Below are positions 1 to 11,541 of a stretch of 64,000 nucleotides of DNA, piece after piece. The stretch spans positions 22,536,441-22,600,440 of the forward strand of contig CM043798.1 of NCBI GenBank assembly GCA_023974075.1, written 5' to 3'. This DNA comes from Chaenocephalus aceratus. Its lineage: Eukaryota; Chordata; Actinopteri; Perciformes; Channichthyidae. The position numbers were made by a program, and so were the translations under genes. Numbering within the stretch: position 1 is the first letter of the stretch; every line of letters starts with the position of its first letter. The notes beneath the pieces were generated by a model, which searched no databases, was not told the origin of the DNA, and saw only the letters and a program-made list of their open reading frames with translations.

Positions 1-137
1 CACATACATCCCTTCATCCCTCCATCCCTTCTTTTTCTCTACCTTCAGCGGTCCACAGCAACCCAGCTTCCGCTTACCCTCCTCCTTCAGCGGCTAACCC
101 CGGAGCAACAGCGCCTCACCCAGTAACCCAAGGGGCC

Positions 138-1136
138 ATGCTACACGCTAACCCATTAGCCGACTCTTACCCAGTACCTTCTTTCCCAACTGGTCTATCC
201 TTTCCCCCTCCCCCTACCCCATCCCTTCCCCAACACCCAAATGTTTTTCCTCCCTGTGCAACCAGCTACACTCTAGCCACAGCAACACAACCCATCCAGC
301 CAGCCTCCTCAGTCTACCACCCTTCCCCTGTGTCCCCCGTCTTGCACCAGCAGATTATCCTGGGTAACTACGTAGACCTGGCTCAGCTACTACAGCCATC
401 AATCATCGACACTAGCCAGCCCAGGGAAATACAGACCAACTTCGGTTTAGTCCAGCTGTGAAATCCATCACCTACGAGGTCCAAGAACATAACTCCCGCA
501 GAGTTCGCCCTAGCTTTCTCCCTTTACCGCGACGTCATTTGCTCAGTCTACCCCACACGCAGAACCGAGTTAGACGAGTATCTTCGCATAGAGCTCGACA
601 TGGCCTTACGCTTCGGAGGCTCAGGGTTTTACACCTACCATGTCCACTTCGCTAGCCAAGCCGCCGGCCGCATCAAGCAGTTCAACCAGGGAACATACTG
701 GGGCGCTCTGGACTCCGAGCTTTACTGCCGCATCTTTGCAGCACGCGCATCCCTCTCTTGCCAAGTATGCGGAGCCCCCTCCCGCCCGGCCTCAGCATGC
801 ATAGTCAGCGCCCCACCACCCGAGCCACCCCGCTCACTCCCCTTTTCATCAAGAGGCAACGCCTCAACCTTCAACCGGCTATCAACCGCTGCACCCCCAC
901 CTCCCATCATCCCCAAGGCCGCAAACAAACGACCATCAGCCAATGCCCCCGTTTCAAAGGGCGTCGACAGACGCGGAAGGCCATTACTCTACCAGGGAGG
1001 CAGGATGGTGTGTAAACAATTTCAACGACCTAGGCTGCGCTCTTTCTAGCTGCCGCCTCATGCACATCTGCTCTTTCTGCGGCGGCGCGCATGCCAGGAG
1101 CACCTGCCCTCACAACCCAACTACACCAACAGATTG
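138..1136 (+). pseudogene. Gag-like protein of the DIRS/Ngaro-like element, frame-broken
   Basis: This is a structural (nucleocapsid-like) protein of the retrotransposon. The first part (138-461) is rich in Pro, Ser and Thr. The conserved part is in another frame, about 500-780: residues such as EFALAFSLYRDVICSVYP, then RFGGSGFYTYH, WGALDSELYCRIFA and a CQVC...C cluster. A second Cys/His cluster follows at about 1010-1110 (NNFNDLGC, CRLMHICSFCGGAH, CP), again after a frame change. The order of an alpha-helical block, a CxxC block and a second Cys/His block is what fish Ngaro/DIRS gag proteins show. At least two frame changes separate the pieces, so it cannot be translated as one protein. Confidence 0.7.
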
Positions 1137-1163
1137 ACTAGCACGGCACCTTAGCACACCTGT

Positions 1164-2700
1164 CAAGGTAAGCAACCTTGTCACCGCCTTAGCAAATCAT
1201 CCAGATAGACAGTTTGTTTACTTTCTCACCAGTGGCTTCTCCCACGGTTTCCACCCAGGCATAGCAATACTGCCTGATACATCTCACATCTGCCGCAACC
1301 TTCAGTCCGCTTTAACAGAACCTCACACCGTCGACACCTTACCAGCCAAGAAGTCAAAGAAGGGTTCATGATAGGCCCATTCGATAGTCCCCCCTTTCCA
1401 GTGTTCCGCATCAGTCCAATAGGCATAGCTACTAGGAAATACTCCGGGAAAAAGAGGCTCATAATATACCTGTCTTCTCCACACGGCTCAGCCATCCCAA
1501 GCAATAACAGCGTCATTCCAAGCCCAGACTTTTCAATGCAATACGCAAACATCGACCACGCCATCACCCTCATCCGCTTAGCAGGCCGCGGAGCATGGCT
1601 CTCTAAGGCAGACATCACCAGTGCATTCAAGATCTTGCCTATTCACCCAGATTTCTGGCGTTTCTTCGGAGTGTACTGGATGGGAGCCTATTACTTCTCA
1701 ATACGCCTCACATTTGGCTGCAGAAGCAGTCCCAAAATCTTCGATTCCCTTTCAGAAGCTCTGTGCTGGATCTTGACAAATAACCACAGACTCCCCTACG
1801 TGCTCCATCTCCTTGACGACTTTCTCATCGTCACTCCACCATCCTCACCCCCCCGCCACGGGCTGAGCACACTCATACAAACATTTTCAGACCTTGGCAT
1901 CCCTCTGTCTGAAGAGAAACCTCAGGGCCTAAAACCTCCATCGAGTTTCTAGGCATCACCCTGGACTCGATGTCTTTCCAGGCTTCTCTTCCCTCAGAGA
2001 AAGTACAGCGCATCACTCTCCTCCTGTCAAATTACTTACAGGCAGACAGATGCACGAAACGACAGCTGCTAGCCCTCCTCGGCCACCTAAATTACGCCAT
2101 CCGCATAATACCTCAAGCAAAACCCTTCTTGTCCAACCTGCTGAACAGAGCGGCGTCAGTCCCCTCCATCCACGATCGACTAGTTCTCGACGACGCATGC
2201 AAAATGGATATGCACCTTTGGCAGGACTTCCTGTCCTCGTGGAACGGCATCTCTTTCTTTTATGATGATTTCATTACCAAACCCGAGGATATCCAACTCT
2301 TCACCAACACAGCCCCCTCCATAGGCATCAGCGGCTACTACGCAGGGAGATGGTTCTAATCCACCTGGCCCCCGGAGTTCACAGCTCTCAATTCACAGAC
2401 GCTTTCTCCTTCATCCGCACTTCACGAACTATATCCCATCATCATGGCCGCCATTCTCTGGGGGCACGAATGGTCTAGGAAAGCCATACTCATCCACACC
2501 GATAACAGCGCAGTCGTAGAGATCCTTAACAAAGGCCAATCTCGCTCCCTAGCCATCATGCAGTTCCTCCGCAGACTCACCTTAATCTCTGCCCAACACC
2601 AGTTCATCCTCAAAGCAGCACACATCCCAGGTCATGAGAACGGCATCGCTGACTCTCTGTCTCGTTTCCAATTTCAGAAATTCAGAAAACTTGGCCCCAG
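1164..2700 (+). pseudogene. Reverse transcriptase and RNase H of the DIRS/Ngaro-like element, broken
   Basis: The region would copy the element's RNA into DNA. Pieces: a leader (1164 to about 1345, with SGFSHGFHPG), a palm domain in the open stretch 1368-1952 (LSKADITSAFKILPIHP, then LLDDFLIV, which carries the catalytic Asp pair in the LDD form typical of DIRS-type enzymes), a connection region 1950-2356 (FLGITLDS, LLALLGHLNYA), and RNase H at 2444-2700 (HTDNSAVVEILNKG and HIPGHENGIADSLSR). Breaks: a frame change near 1340, another near 1930-1950, and an in-frame TAA at 2357-2359 before RNase H. In the palm the usual Asp of the 'LIxDLS' motif reads Tyr (LIIYLSS). The enzyme is dead as written. 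Confidence 0.85.
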
Positions 2701-2759
2701 AGGCGGATCTCCATCCCATACCAGTCCCACCGTTTTCAGCCACCACATTCAACTAAACC

Positions 2760-3734
2760 CACAACTGGAACTAATCTCACACGCTTCACGGGAAGTCATC
2801 CTCAACAGCTTCGCCCCAAGCACCTTGTCAGCCTATCTCACCGGCTGGAATTGCTTTTAAGGCATATCACGGAGCATACCAGCTACCATTCCCCACTCTG
2901 GACGTTATATCCGTCTGCAATTTCATTACTCACGCTCACTCCATCCGTAAGTGCCGGACATCCACTATTCAGACATACTTGGCCGGAATTAACTTCTTCA
3001 TTAAAATAGCCAGCGGCCAACCATGTCCTTCCACGTCCCATAGCCACGTCGCAATGCTCATCAAAGGCTTACGTAAGCAGGAACCCTCCCTCACAGCCAA
3101 ACGACTGCCACTCACTTCCGACCTTCTCAGCCTCTGCATCCGTTCCCTACGCTCAGGATACTTATCACCAATGGTCGACCTTACCCTAGAATGCATGTTC
3201 CTGCTAGCATTCTTCGGCTTCCTGCGATGCTCCGAATTCGCACCCACTTCATCTGCCAACAACCCTCACCACCACCCCAGCCTATCCGACATATCCCTGC
3301 ACACAAACGACTCCCTCATATTCACACTCAGAAGGAGTAAAACAGATCAGCTGGGAATTTCATTCCCCATCCACATCTTCCGCCTGAACTCGTATCTCAG
3401 CCCATACGAGCCACTAACCAAATACCTCAGCGCAAGGTACGCTGCAAATGCAACGCCTCAACACCCACTCTTTCTCACCGAAACAGGGAAAATGGCCACA
3501 CGTTTCTGGTTCCAGAAACACTTCCACAACGTCTTGCTTATTTCGGGGATACGCTCAGAACACTATTCGAGCCATTCCTTCCGCATCGGTGCAGCGTCCA
3601 CAGCAGCGAGACTAGGCATTTCCGACCAAACCATCCAGGTCCTGGGCCGCTGGTCATCCCTAGCTTACCACACTTACATCCGTAACAACCTCAACGATCT
3701 CAGACGGGCACACGCTCAACTCAGTTCCATTTAA
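2760..3734 (+). pseudogene. Tyrosine recombinase of the DIRS/Ngaro-like element
   Basis: This is the strand-exchange enzyme that inserts the circular DNA copy of such elements. The catalytic part lies in an uninterrupted reading frame at 2979-3734 and ends at TAA. It shows the first catalytic Arg in FFGFLRCSEF (about 3210-3240), the HSFRIGAAS box holding the catalytic His and second Arg (about 3570-3600), and LGRWSSLAYHTYIR with the nucleophile Tyr (about 3640-3680). The N-terminal core-binding part (SREVILNSFAPSTLSAYLTGW, about 2790-2850) is in a different frame and meets a stop at 2858-2860, so the full protein is broken near 2850. The intact catalytic half makes this the best preserved part of the element. 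Confidence 0.85.
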
Positions 3735-3877
3735 TCCGACTCTTTTGGGGGCCCGTAATCAGCCCACGCAGATTATGCCGGAGACGGAACCCCCACTCTG
3801 AGTCTCCCACTGCACGGACCACAGCTCGTCCTCCCAGACCATCCCTTCACCCCCTCACATCATTTACATGTTACCTC

Positions 3878-3883
3878 AATAAA
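3878..3883 (+). terminator. Polyadenylation signal AATAAA of the DIRS/Ngaro-like element
   Basis: An AATAAA lies 144 bases after the recombinase stop codon, just where the C-rich element sequence gives way to AT-rich DNA. The position fits the element's own transcript end. There is no direct evidence of use. Confidence 0.45.
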
Positions 3884-3905
3884 CTTACAAACATCACATT
3901 GTTGT

Positions 3906-6900
3906 GGCGTGGTTCCTGCTAGTGAAAGATCCATTAATGTCAGTATGCTAACTTATAAACTGCACTCAGCGGGAAATATTGGACATGAAGGTGGATACAT
4001 GGAATTGAGGTCCATCGCCGACGAGGGTTGAGTCCATAACAACAGATGTTGAGGGTTCTTCTTGACTAAAACATTATGTTGATCCTTATAACACAATTAG
4101 GTTCTCGAATAATAGGTTTACAGAAGAAATGCTAACCTAATTTTCTTTTGTGTTTTCAAATTTCAATATATTTATCTTCTGTAGCATAAACATAAAAATA
4201 ATTGCCACAGTCAAGAATCAGAAAGGAGTTGTTCTGTAAAACATAATGGACTGAATACAGCAAGGTACTTTACACTTGACATAACTAGTTCTCCTAATCC
4301 GGAAACATTTTCAGTAAAGGTTCCCTGACCCCTTTAGAACACCACCGCCCCTGTCTTCAGTACAGTATAAGATCTCAGTATCTTCAGATGTGATACATTG
4401 CTATTTCTCTCAATCATAAATCATACGCGGGTAAAAAAAAGGCAATTTCTTGCAAGGTTCACTTTTTTCGCATCGCCATCGCAAAAACAATAGCCATTTA
4501 TTTGTACCTTTAGGCAAGACATAACGTGTTTTGTAGCTTCAAGGAAGGCCATAGGCACATCAGACACATTATAATTTTCCAAAAGCCTCAGAGAAAACAA
4601 TTGAAAAGGTTGTCTTCTAATATGTAGAAAGTTTACTGCATGACAAGAAAGAATGTGGTAAGTTATCAATCATAGACTTAGATTTATCACAATAGTTGAA
4701 CATCTGTAATAAAAAGTTTTAAATAAGCTGTGACAGTCCTTGGATAAAACAGTCAGTGTAACATTTTTATCTGACAAAATAATACATGTATAGTGTTTTA
4801 AACGTATGCCTCAGACAACAATTGAAAGTTGTTTACATTACCTATCCTTTGCACGGCATGTCCAAGTATTTAACAGAACTCTGTTCCTGCGAGTAACAGG
4901 GTCAAAACATGTAATTGCCTCCAGGAACTCATCCTGGTTGAAGATTTTCAAAGTTAGCCGTATCCTTCTGAGCATAGTACACTTTTCTTAGCATGTGACA
5001 CTTTGCAACAGTTTCATTTCATGACTACACTCTACTTATGTCATAGAGATACATAAAAAGTAGAGAGACTTAGTGTAAGTTTACCCTTGACTGCATCGCT
5101 GGCTGGCCACTATTTCTCACAGACCTTGAAAAGAAAAATGGTCACTGAAGGGTCAGCTAACCTTAGAAAGTGTTCTAAGAGGTGGTCAAGATGTGTGGTC
5201 TGAGATATGACTGCGATAACATTTACATATTGTAATGTTTGCTGTAAAAAGATGTGTAGTGTTCAGAGAAATAACCATCAGAATGTATTAAACATATCCT
5301 GCTTTATGCAATGAAAATATAGCTGTCACTTTATAAGTCACTTACTTTACTGATTACAGGAAGTCCTGAAATAAACACCCAACTAGCCCAAGGCATTCAA
5401 ACATCCTGCGTCATGTTGTAAGATGGGGATCCGGATATAGGAGCAGGCCTTATAAAAGTAAGCTAAATAAAACATGAATGAAGAGAAAACTAGAGAGGAG
5501 AAGTAACCATTATCATCAAAATGTGTCTTTCATCACAAGCTTAAACAAGAGTTAGACACAAGAGGAAATACAATTAACAATAAAATACTCCCACAGTAAA
5601 AGTATACTAAAAATAGAGGTCTTTATCATTTTCAATCAGCATGTTTATATATCGGTCATCAACAAAGAGAATCAGTCTATGATCATTCTGCAAAGCTGAT
5701 CATTCAAATGTCTTCCCATTTTTAAGATGTTGTGAAGCTGACAATTGAGCGGCCCGACCAAGCAAGGAGGCAGAGGCAGCAGAACGTCCAAAAATACAAC
5801 CCGGTGTGGGCATTCATTAAAACATGAACACATTACACACACAGCCTCAATCCTGCTGCTGCTGCTGTTCACGTGAGCCCAGCCTGCAGCCACCAGGATG
5901 TCACCCACACTCCCTGCCTCCTCAACAGACAGGGAAACAGAGCCTAAATACACACACTCTAATCAGCACAACAAGACACAGGTGAGTGGGGAGGAGACAA
6001 CATAGGGCACCAGGTGCACACAATCAGCAACAGACATAACGGGAAGGGGAACACTTTCAAACACAAACTTATAACTGAACAGAAGTACACACATACAAAC
6101 CCAACTAAACGCAGTCAGCACTTGAACAATTACTGCCACTTAACGCTATGATGTCTACACCCCCACATTATTTGCACCCGGATTATTCTTAACCGCTGTC
6201 ATTCTACCCCAGCATAAGCACTTTCGGCGCTCTCGCTAACTCCCCTATCTTGTCAGGCGGAGCCGAGGACCCGACCAGCACCTGCCAGACGACATTTCAA
6301 TCAATACGGTTTAATCCTTTAATAAATACTATCTCAATAATTAGTATAAATTACTTAAAATGTGCAAATATGCCATGCCAAACAGTACTGTGCAATCACG
6401 CTAATAAAGTGCAAGACTGTTCACTAAATTACTGAGTTATGAGGCCCGAAGCCGTCAGTTCACAGTGACGAAGTTACCTTCGTCACAGATGTACTCAAAG
6501 TAAAAAGCTTGCCAATTGCCCCCCAAAGTCTCCTCAATTGATTAAGCTTCTGGTATATTGAATATTGGTCCTGCCAGTCGGCTTTGACATTCAAATGTAT
6601 TGGCAATAGTGATGTATCCCTTTACAGACTTTGTTTCTATTAGGTAATGGCATACAGTCAATATCAGAAAGCTAAGCCTAAAACCAGGCGTGTGCACATT
6701 TATTCTCAGCTATGTTGTTTTATTGAAAATAGATTGCTTCAATCTTTAAGAACAAAAGCTCTTGTGCTTTTTAGGCTCATAACTTTCCTTTCTTATATAC
6801 TCTTAACTAGGATAAATATTAGTTATACAAGTGATGTAGAGTACAACATTTGTGATAAAGTCACATCATTGCTCTTGGATTCTTGAGTGGCAGGAGCATA

Positions 6901-9368
6901 TAGTTTCACTAGGTAGAATCAATGTCCAGGGAAAGTATTTGAAGGAAAGCAACTAAGCAGTGGAGCAGATGGTCAGTGAGATTTTAATGCCCGGGCCAAA
7001 CTAAACTGTTGCACGTCGGTTGGCTCAATCTCAGGGTTATAATCAGTGTTATGTAAACTGACGAGTGAGAGTGATGCTGCTGCTGTGGGTTATGCCTCCG
7101 CTCCATGGCCCCACTCACCCTCTATCACAGTACCGTTTGTTTGTATGTAGAGAGTACTGATGGGAAGACATTCATGTTTTTAGAAGGAGAGAAGAGAATC
7201 TATATGGACGGAAACCAAGAAGCATGAGATGTAATAATGTAAGGCTAGAAACCATAGGCCAGCAGGAAGAGAACACATATGACATTTAATATAATTTAAA
7301 ACATGTGATTAATATTTACATGTCTAAAGTTAATCCATGTATGCAGCAACAACCACAGTTGAATACTGAAGTCAAGTGTTCACTGAAGCACTTCCTCTTA
7401 TGGCCACTAGAGGCTGGCTCCATAAAGCTTTAATGAAGTGACTGGGAACCATAGCTGGGAACCCAGCATACTCAAGAGATGTACAGATCCACTGTACAAT
7501 CAAACAAAACAAAGCTCTAGACAGTTCCATCTTTCAGTTGTAGACCATATACATATACTGAGTATCCACAAGCAGCTAATATACTCATGCTCATATTGTC
7601 AGTGAAGCGAGTTAAGTGAGTTATAGTAAGATAAGTCAACTGAGAACTGTACATATGAATGGTTTATGTAACGCTATGGTAGAATTTACTAACAGTGAGT
7701 GGGAAACAACTTCATTGGATAGCATGAAAGGGAAGTGTTACATTTAACCTTGCTGGAAATTGTGTCATTGTGATGATAAGATGCTGACATAGTGTTTGTG
7801 GGTGTCTTGGTGTACAGAAAATCCATACTGTGTGTACTTGGTGGTGCAAAGATGCAGCAGAGAGGATTCTAATTCTTTATCTCAGCACAAATATTCTAAA
7901 ATTAGAGCTGAGCCATGTACTTCCTTTTAATATTATACACATTGTGTTTACAAATGATGACGTTTAATTGGCAATCATGAATATTTGAGTGTGAAATAAA
8001 AAATGGTTACATTATGAAGTTACCTGCAGAGAATTCCAGACAATCCCGAGCTTTAGCTTTGGATTTAACTCTTCATGTTGTCCTGCGTTGTGTTGTGCAT
8101 GTGTGTTTGTGTGTGCATGCGTCCAAGTAGATGGATGTCGGTGTGTGAAGCTCATTCCAAAGCCTTTACCACAGTCTTTAACTTAAGGATTGATATTATT
8201 TTGGACCACTGCAATATAACATTTTACTTTTATTACTCCAATGATTATTATTTCTCACAGAGCAATACTTTTAATTGTTTATGTTGCCTATTCATGTCCA
8301 GTTGTGAGAATAAAAGTAGCTGGTGGACCTGGATTATGTGCAGGTACAGTATGCTTTGCCACAATACATGTATAAACTGTACATTTCAGTCAAATACTTA
8401 TTTTAAATTAACGTTTTTGACTGTCTTGTGTTGTGTCCATTGAACATTTGTATTTAGTTCAGTGCACTTGCATTGTTTTATATGAGGTATAACAAGTACA
8501 ATCTGAAGTGCCTAATGCTGTCAAACTCAGGTCTTTAAATACACAATTAAACAACACTGGTTTATGCTTTCCAGTGCTGTTAAATGTGTGTTTACATCAG
8601 TAATGAACATAATTCCTCATTTGTCTAAAATAATATGAACTTCAATGTTAAAAGAAACATACCTATCATAATTTGTGCAACATCCTATTTTAATAAATAA
8701 CTGTTTAAAACCTCTTCACCATAGATGTTATAAATTCTCAATTTTAGCAGATGTATAGGTCTGTGATTGTGTACACATAAAGTAAAGCTATAGTAATGTG
8801 TTCACATGCAGTCTGTATGTGAACAATATGCATTGTGCATGTGTGCATGTCTGTTAACATGAGATATAATGTTCTGGTAGGTATGAATGTGAACTTGTTC
8901 CCCTGTGTTTGTGAGTGTGTTACGCTGGACCTTGTGCGACACAGTGATTCAGAGGAGACGCAGCTTATGGCTGATTGCAGAGAGCAGCTCACAGAGGGGA
9001 AGCACTATTGTGTCTTTAACAACAGCCTGATGTATTCCTCAGGACGACTGATTGAGGCAACTCACCCTTATTCTCTGCAGAAAGGGAACCACAGGCTTTA
9101 GCCACAAAACTGCCTGAAAGTATAGATACCCTGCAATGTGTCAGAATCAACTTCTGACACTGACGTCAAAGGGCAATCTAAACACACTGGTTCCAAACTT
9201 TGTTCATCCCCGATTTTGTTGCTGTGAGTTTCTCGTCCTTTTGCTACCAAATGCCCATAGCACCTCACTGAAACACACATTTGGAAAGTCTCAATTAGCC
9301 TGATCCAGATTGGATGGATGAGGGATAACAGCTACCAGGAGCTCGAAACGAAGGGCATGAGACACTAC
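3906..9368. other. Intergenic stretch, no gene recognised
   Basis: AT-rich DNA with only short chance reading frames on both strands. Small features: a short CTG run near 5850-5865, a more GC-rich and C-rich part at about 5950-6480 that may be an old unassigned repeat, and a TG-rich patch around 8090-8125. I saw no exon with a recognisable protein, no RNA gene and no clear element ends. Confidence 0.5.
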
Positions 9369-9675
9369 CAAAGGTGGGGACTCGACGAGTCGCATATGTT
9401 TTGACTTGTGACTTGCTTGACTAACATTGATAAAAGACTTGACTTGACTTTGACTTGGTATTCATGACTTGAGACTTGACTTAAGCTTGAGATAGATTAC
9501 TTGAAAGGACTTGACTGTTTACAATTAATATTTGCATTTGTTTTTGTAGTGAGATATTACGTTTAGTTTTTTGGAAACAACGTGATTATAGCGCCATGCG
9601 CGCAAACATGGCAACCCACTAGAAGGCAGGAGTCTCAGTTAACATGGCAGCGGCTAGCTTTACTCCAAAATAGTG

Positions 9676-9819
9676 AAGTTTGGATTCAAGGATTATTTTG
9701 TCAATGACGGTAATAAGAAGAGAACAGCGGTATGCAGGGTATGCAGCATAAAGATCAGTGACACGACCACCACAACATCCAACTTCATTCGTCACTACAA
9801 AAAAACCACAGAGAAAGGT
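9676..9819 (+). pseudogene. BED zinc-finger exon remnant of a hAT transposase
   Basis: A frame without stops starts at 9676, just after TAG and TGA codons, and reads KFGFKDYFV, then TAVCRVCSIKI, then SNFIRHYKKTTEKG. The CxxC pair followed about 20 residues later by His is the pattern of the BED finger found at the N-terminus of hAT transposases. A GTGCGTG sequence right after the Lys-Gly codons could be a splice donor. No further transposase exon is found before the nested insertion at 9928 or between it and the right end, so the rest has been lost. Confidence 0.6.
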
Positions 9820-9983
9820 GCGTGCATGTGTTGTGTTAGCTAGAAAGCTAACGTTAAGTTTAAGCTACGTTAGACTTGGTTTCAAATCGATTAAGCATTG
9901 CAAAGAGAAGACAAGGCGGTAAATTAACACTAGAACCGCCAAGGGATTCATTTTTGACTAACCCTGATACTGACGGGCTGTCA

Positions 9984-10020
9984 GGAGAGGGAGAGAGAGA
10001 GAGGGAGAGAGAGGAGAGAG

Positions 10021-10079
<59 letters not shown>

Positions 10080-10177
10080 GAGAGAGAGAGAGCGAGAGAG
10101 AGAGGGTGGAGGGAGAGGAGAGAGCGAGAGGATGGAGAGGAGAGAGGAGAGAGGGGAGGAGAGGAGAGAGGAGAGAG

Positions 10178-10229
<52 letters not shown>
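9984..10229. repeat. (GA)n satellite, first block
   Basis: About 245 bases are almost purely G and A, mostly GAGAGA with scattered GGA interruptions. The repeat creates long spurious reading frames of Arg/Glu on the + strand and Ser/Leu on the - strand, which are not genes. It abuts the LINE fragment directly. Confidence 0.95.
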
Positions 10230-11466
10230 ACAATACCAGTTTACCATAAACAATCATATCATCGAACATAGTATGAGTTACCACCTACCTCGGTTTAACC
10301 ATAACAGCATCGGGAAGTTTCAACATGGCAGTGAATGCACTCAAAGAAAAAGCCAGAAGAGCTCTAAATGCAATTAAGAGAACATTTTATAATGTCCAAA
10401 TTCCAGTTAAAATCTGGCTCAAAATCTTTGATAGTGTGATCCAGCCCATTGCGCTGTACGGTAGTGAAGTATGGGGTCCACTCAGTCACCAGAGCTATGC
10501 CCGCTGGGACAAACATCCAACAGAGTCTTACATGCAGAATTCTGCAGATACATTTTACGTGTTCAGAGAAAACACCAACAAATGCATGTAGAGCAGAATT
10601 AGGCAGATACCCACTGATCATTAACACTCAAAAGAGAGCACTAACATTCTTTAACCACCTTAGATCCAGCCCCCGAGACACCCTCCACTCCAAAGCCCTC
10701 CAGAGCCAAGAGCTGACCCCAGAAAAGAGTCCCCTATGGCAGCTGGTGCTGAGGCTAGCTGCCCCCTCTCAGAGCCACTCTGACCAGTCTCTCAGCAGCA
10801 CTACTCTCCAAACACCAATCGCAGTCAAACGCTTATAGCACAATGTAAAGACAACTATTTACAACATTGGGAAGACGAGACGAGAAGCCAGAGCAGATTA
10901 GAATGTTACCTGGCTCTAAACAGAGAGTACGAGCTGGCAGAATATCTCTCTACTGTCAGAATAGAAAGCAGAGACAGATCCTAACCAAGTACAGGCTCAG
11001 TGACCACAGACTGGCAATCGAAACAGGAAGACTCAAAGATCCTGGCAACCAAAAGAGAACAGAATATGTGGTCACTGTACGACAGTGAGACCGAGACAGA
11101 GATGCACTTCCTCCTGAAGTGCCAAACATTCAACGAAGTAAGGAACGTTTACTGGAACAAGTTGAACTCTGTAATCCCAGGTTTCAAGGAGGTTGATGAC
11201 CTCTCAAGACTGAGAGTACTCCTAGGAGAAGGAGACAAGGCACACCTTGCTGCCCAATATGTATACACATGCCACAACCTGAGGGACAGTGAATGACACA
11301 CACACACACACGTGTTGAAATGTAATTAATCACTATATATCATCAATAATATGTAAACATTTGAAATGTATGTTAATGTTGTTAATTATTTTGTATTGTG
11401 ATGCTTTGGCAACATTGTTTAATTTAACTTTCATGCCAATAAAGCCCCATTGAATTGAATTGAATT
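10230..11466 (+). mobile_element. 5'-truncated LINE (non-LTR retrotransposon) 3' fragment
   Basis: The fragment begins at the edge of one GA block and ends at another. It carries the C-terminal part of a LINE reverse-transcriptase protein, an AATAAA at 11438-11443, and a short tandem tail of the pentamer TTGAA/ATTGA at about 11449-11466. Tails of this kind are typical of several fish LINE clades (L2, I/Nimb and related). The clade was not resolved by eye. Confidence 0.8.
10250..11296 (+). pseudogene. LINE ORF2 C-terminal remnant (RT thumb and downstream region)
   Basis: Several reading frames must be combined. Recognisable pieces in order: SYTYLGLTIT-like residues near 10270-10310, VNALKEKARRALNAIKRTF at 10328-10386, IFDSVIQPIALYGSEVWGP at 10420-10480 (the YGSEVWG motif typical of LINE proteins after the palm), CRAELGRYPLIINTQKRA at about 10580-10640, and near the end SETETEMHFLLKCQTFNEVR (11080-11140), a Cys-containing block usual at LINE C-termini. 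The YADD catalytic box lies upstream of the truncation and is absent. At least four frame changes are needed, so no protein can be made. Confidence 0.75.
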
Positions 11467-11532
<66 letters not shown>

Positions 11533-11541
11533 AGGAAAAGA
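11467..11541. repeat. (GA)n satellite, second block
   Basis: About 75 bases of GAGA repeat lie directly after the LINE tail. Together with the block that ends at 10229, it suggests the LINE landed inside a single GA array and split it. Confidence 0.9.

Larger units (their letters stand above)
1..3905 (+). mobile_element. DIRS-order (Ngaro-like) tyrosine-recombinase retrotransposon, degenerate, 5' end beyond window
   Basis: Seen: three protein regions lie in order on the + strand, a gag-like protein with Cys/His motifs, a reverse transcriptase with RNase H, and a tyrosine recombinase. This strand is C-rich, unlike the AT-rich DNA after about 3.9 kb. Known: DIRS and Ngaro elements integrate with a tyrosine recombinase instead of a DDE integrase and have split or inverted terminal repeats. 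Inferred: the absence of a recognisable methyltransferase domain between RNase H and recombinase favours a Ngaro-like type over classic DIRS1. Each protein region is interrupted by frame changes or stops, so the copy is inactive. The right edge is put near the AATAAA at 3878 and the drop in C content; no split direct repeat could be confirmed. Confidence 0.85.

Noticed and set aside
2013..2265. Open frames overlapping the reverse transcriptase on other frames and the opposite strand
   Set aside because: Shadows of the retrotransposon's coding sequence.
5950..6480. GC-richer patch considered as an LTR or promoter
   Set aside because: No paired repeat, no TG...CA ends with duplication and no exon could be found, so it was left as unassigned.
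9876..10377. Long Arg/Glu and Ser/Leu reading frames on both strands
   Set aside because: They are translations of the GA satellite, not proteins.
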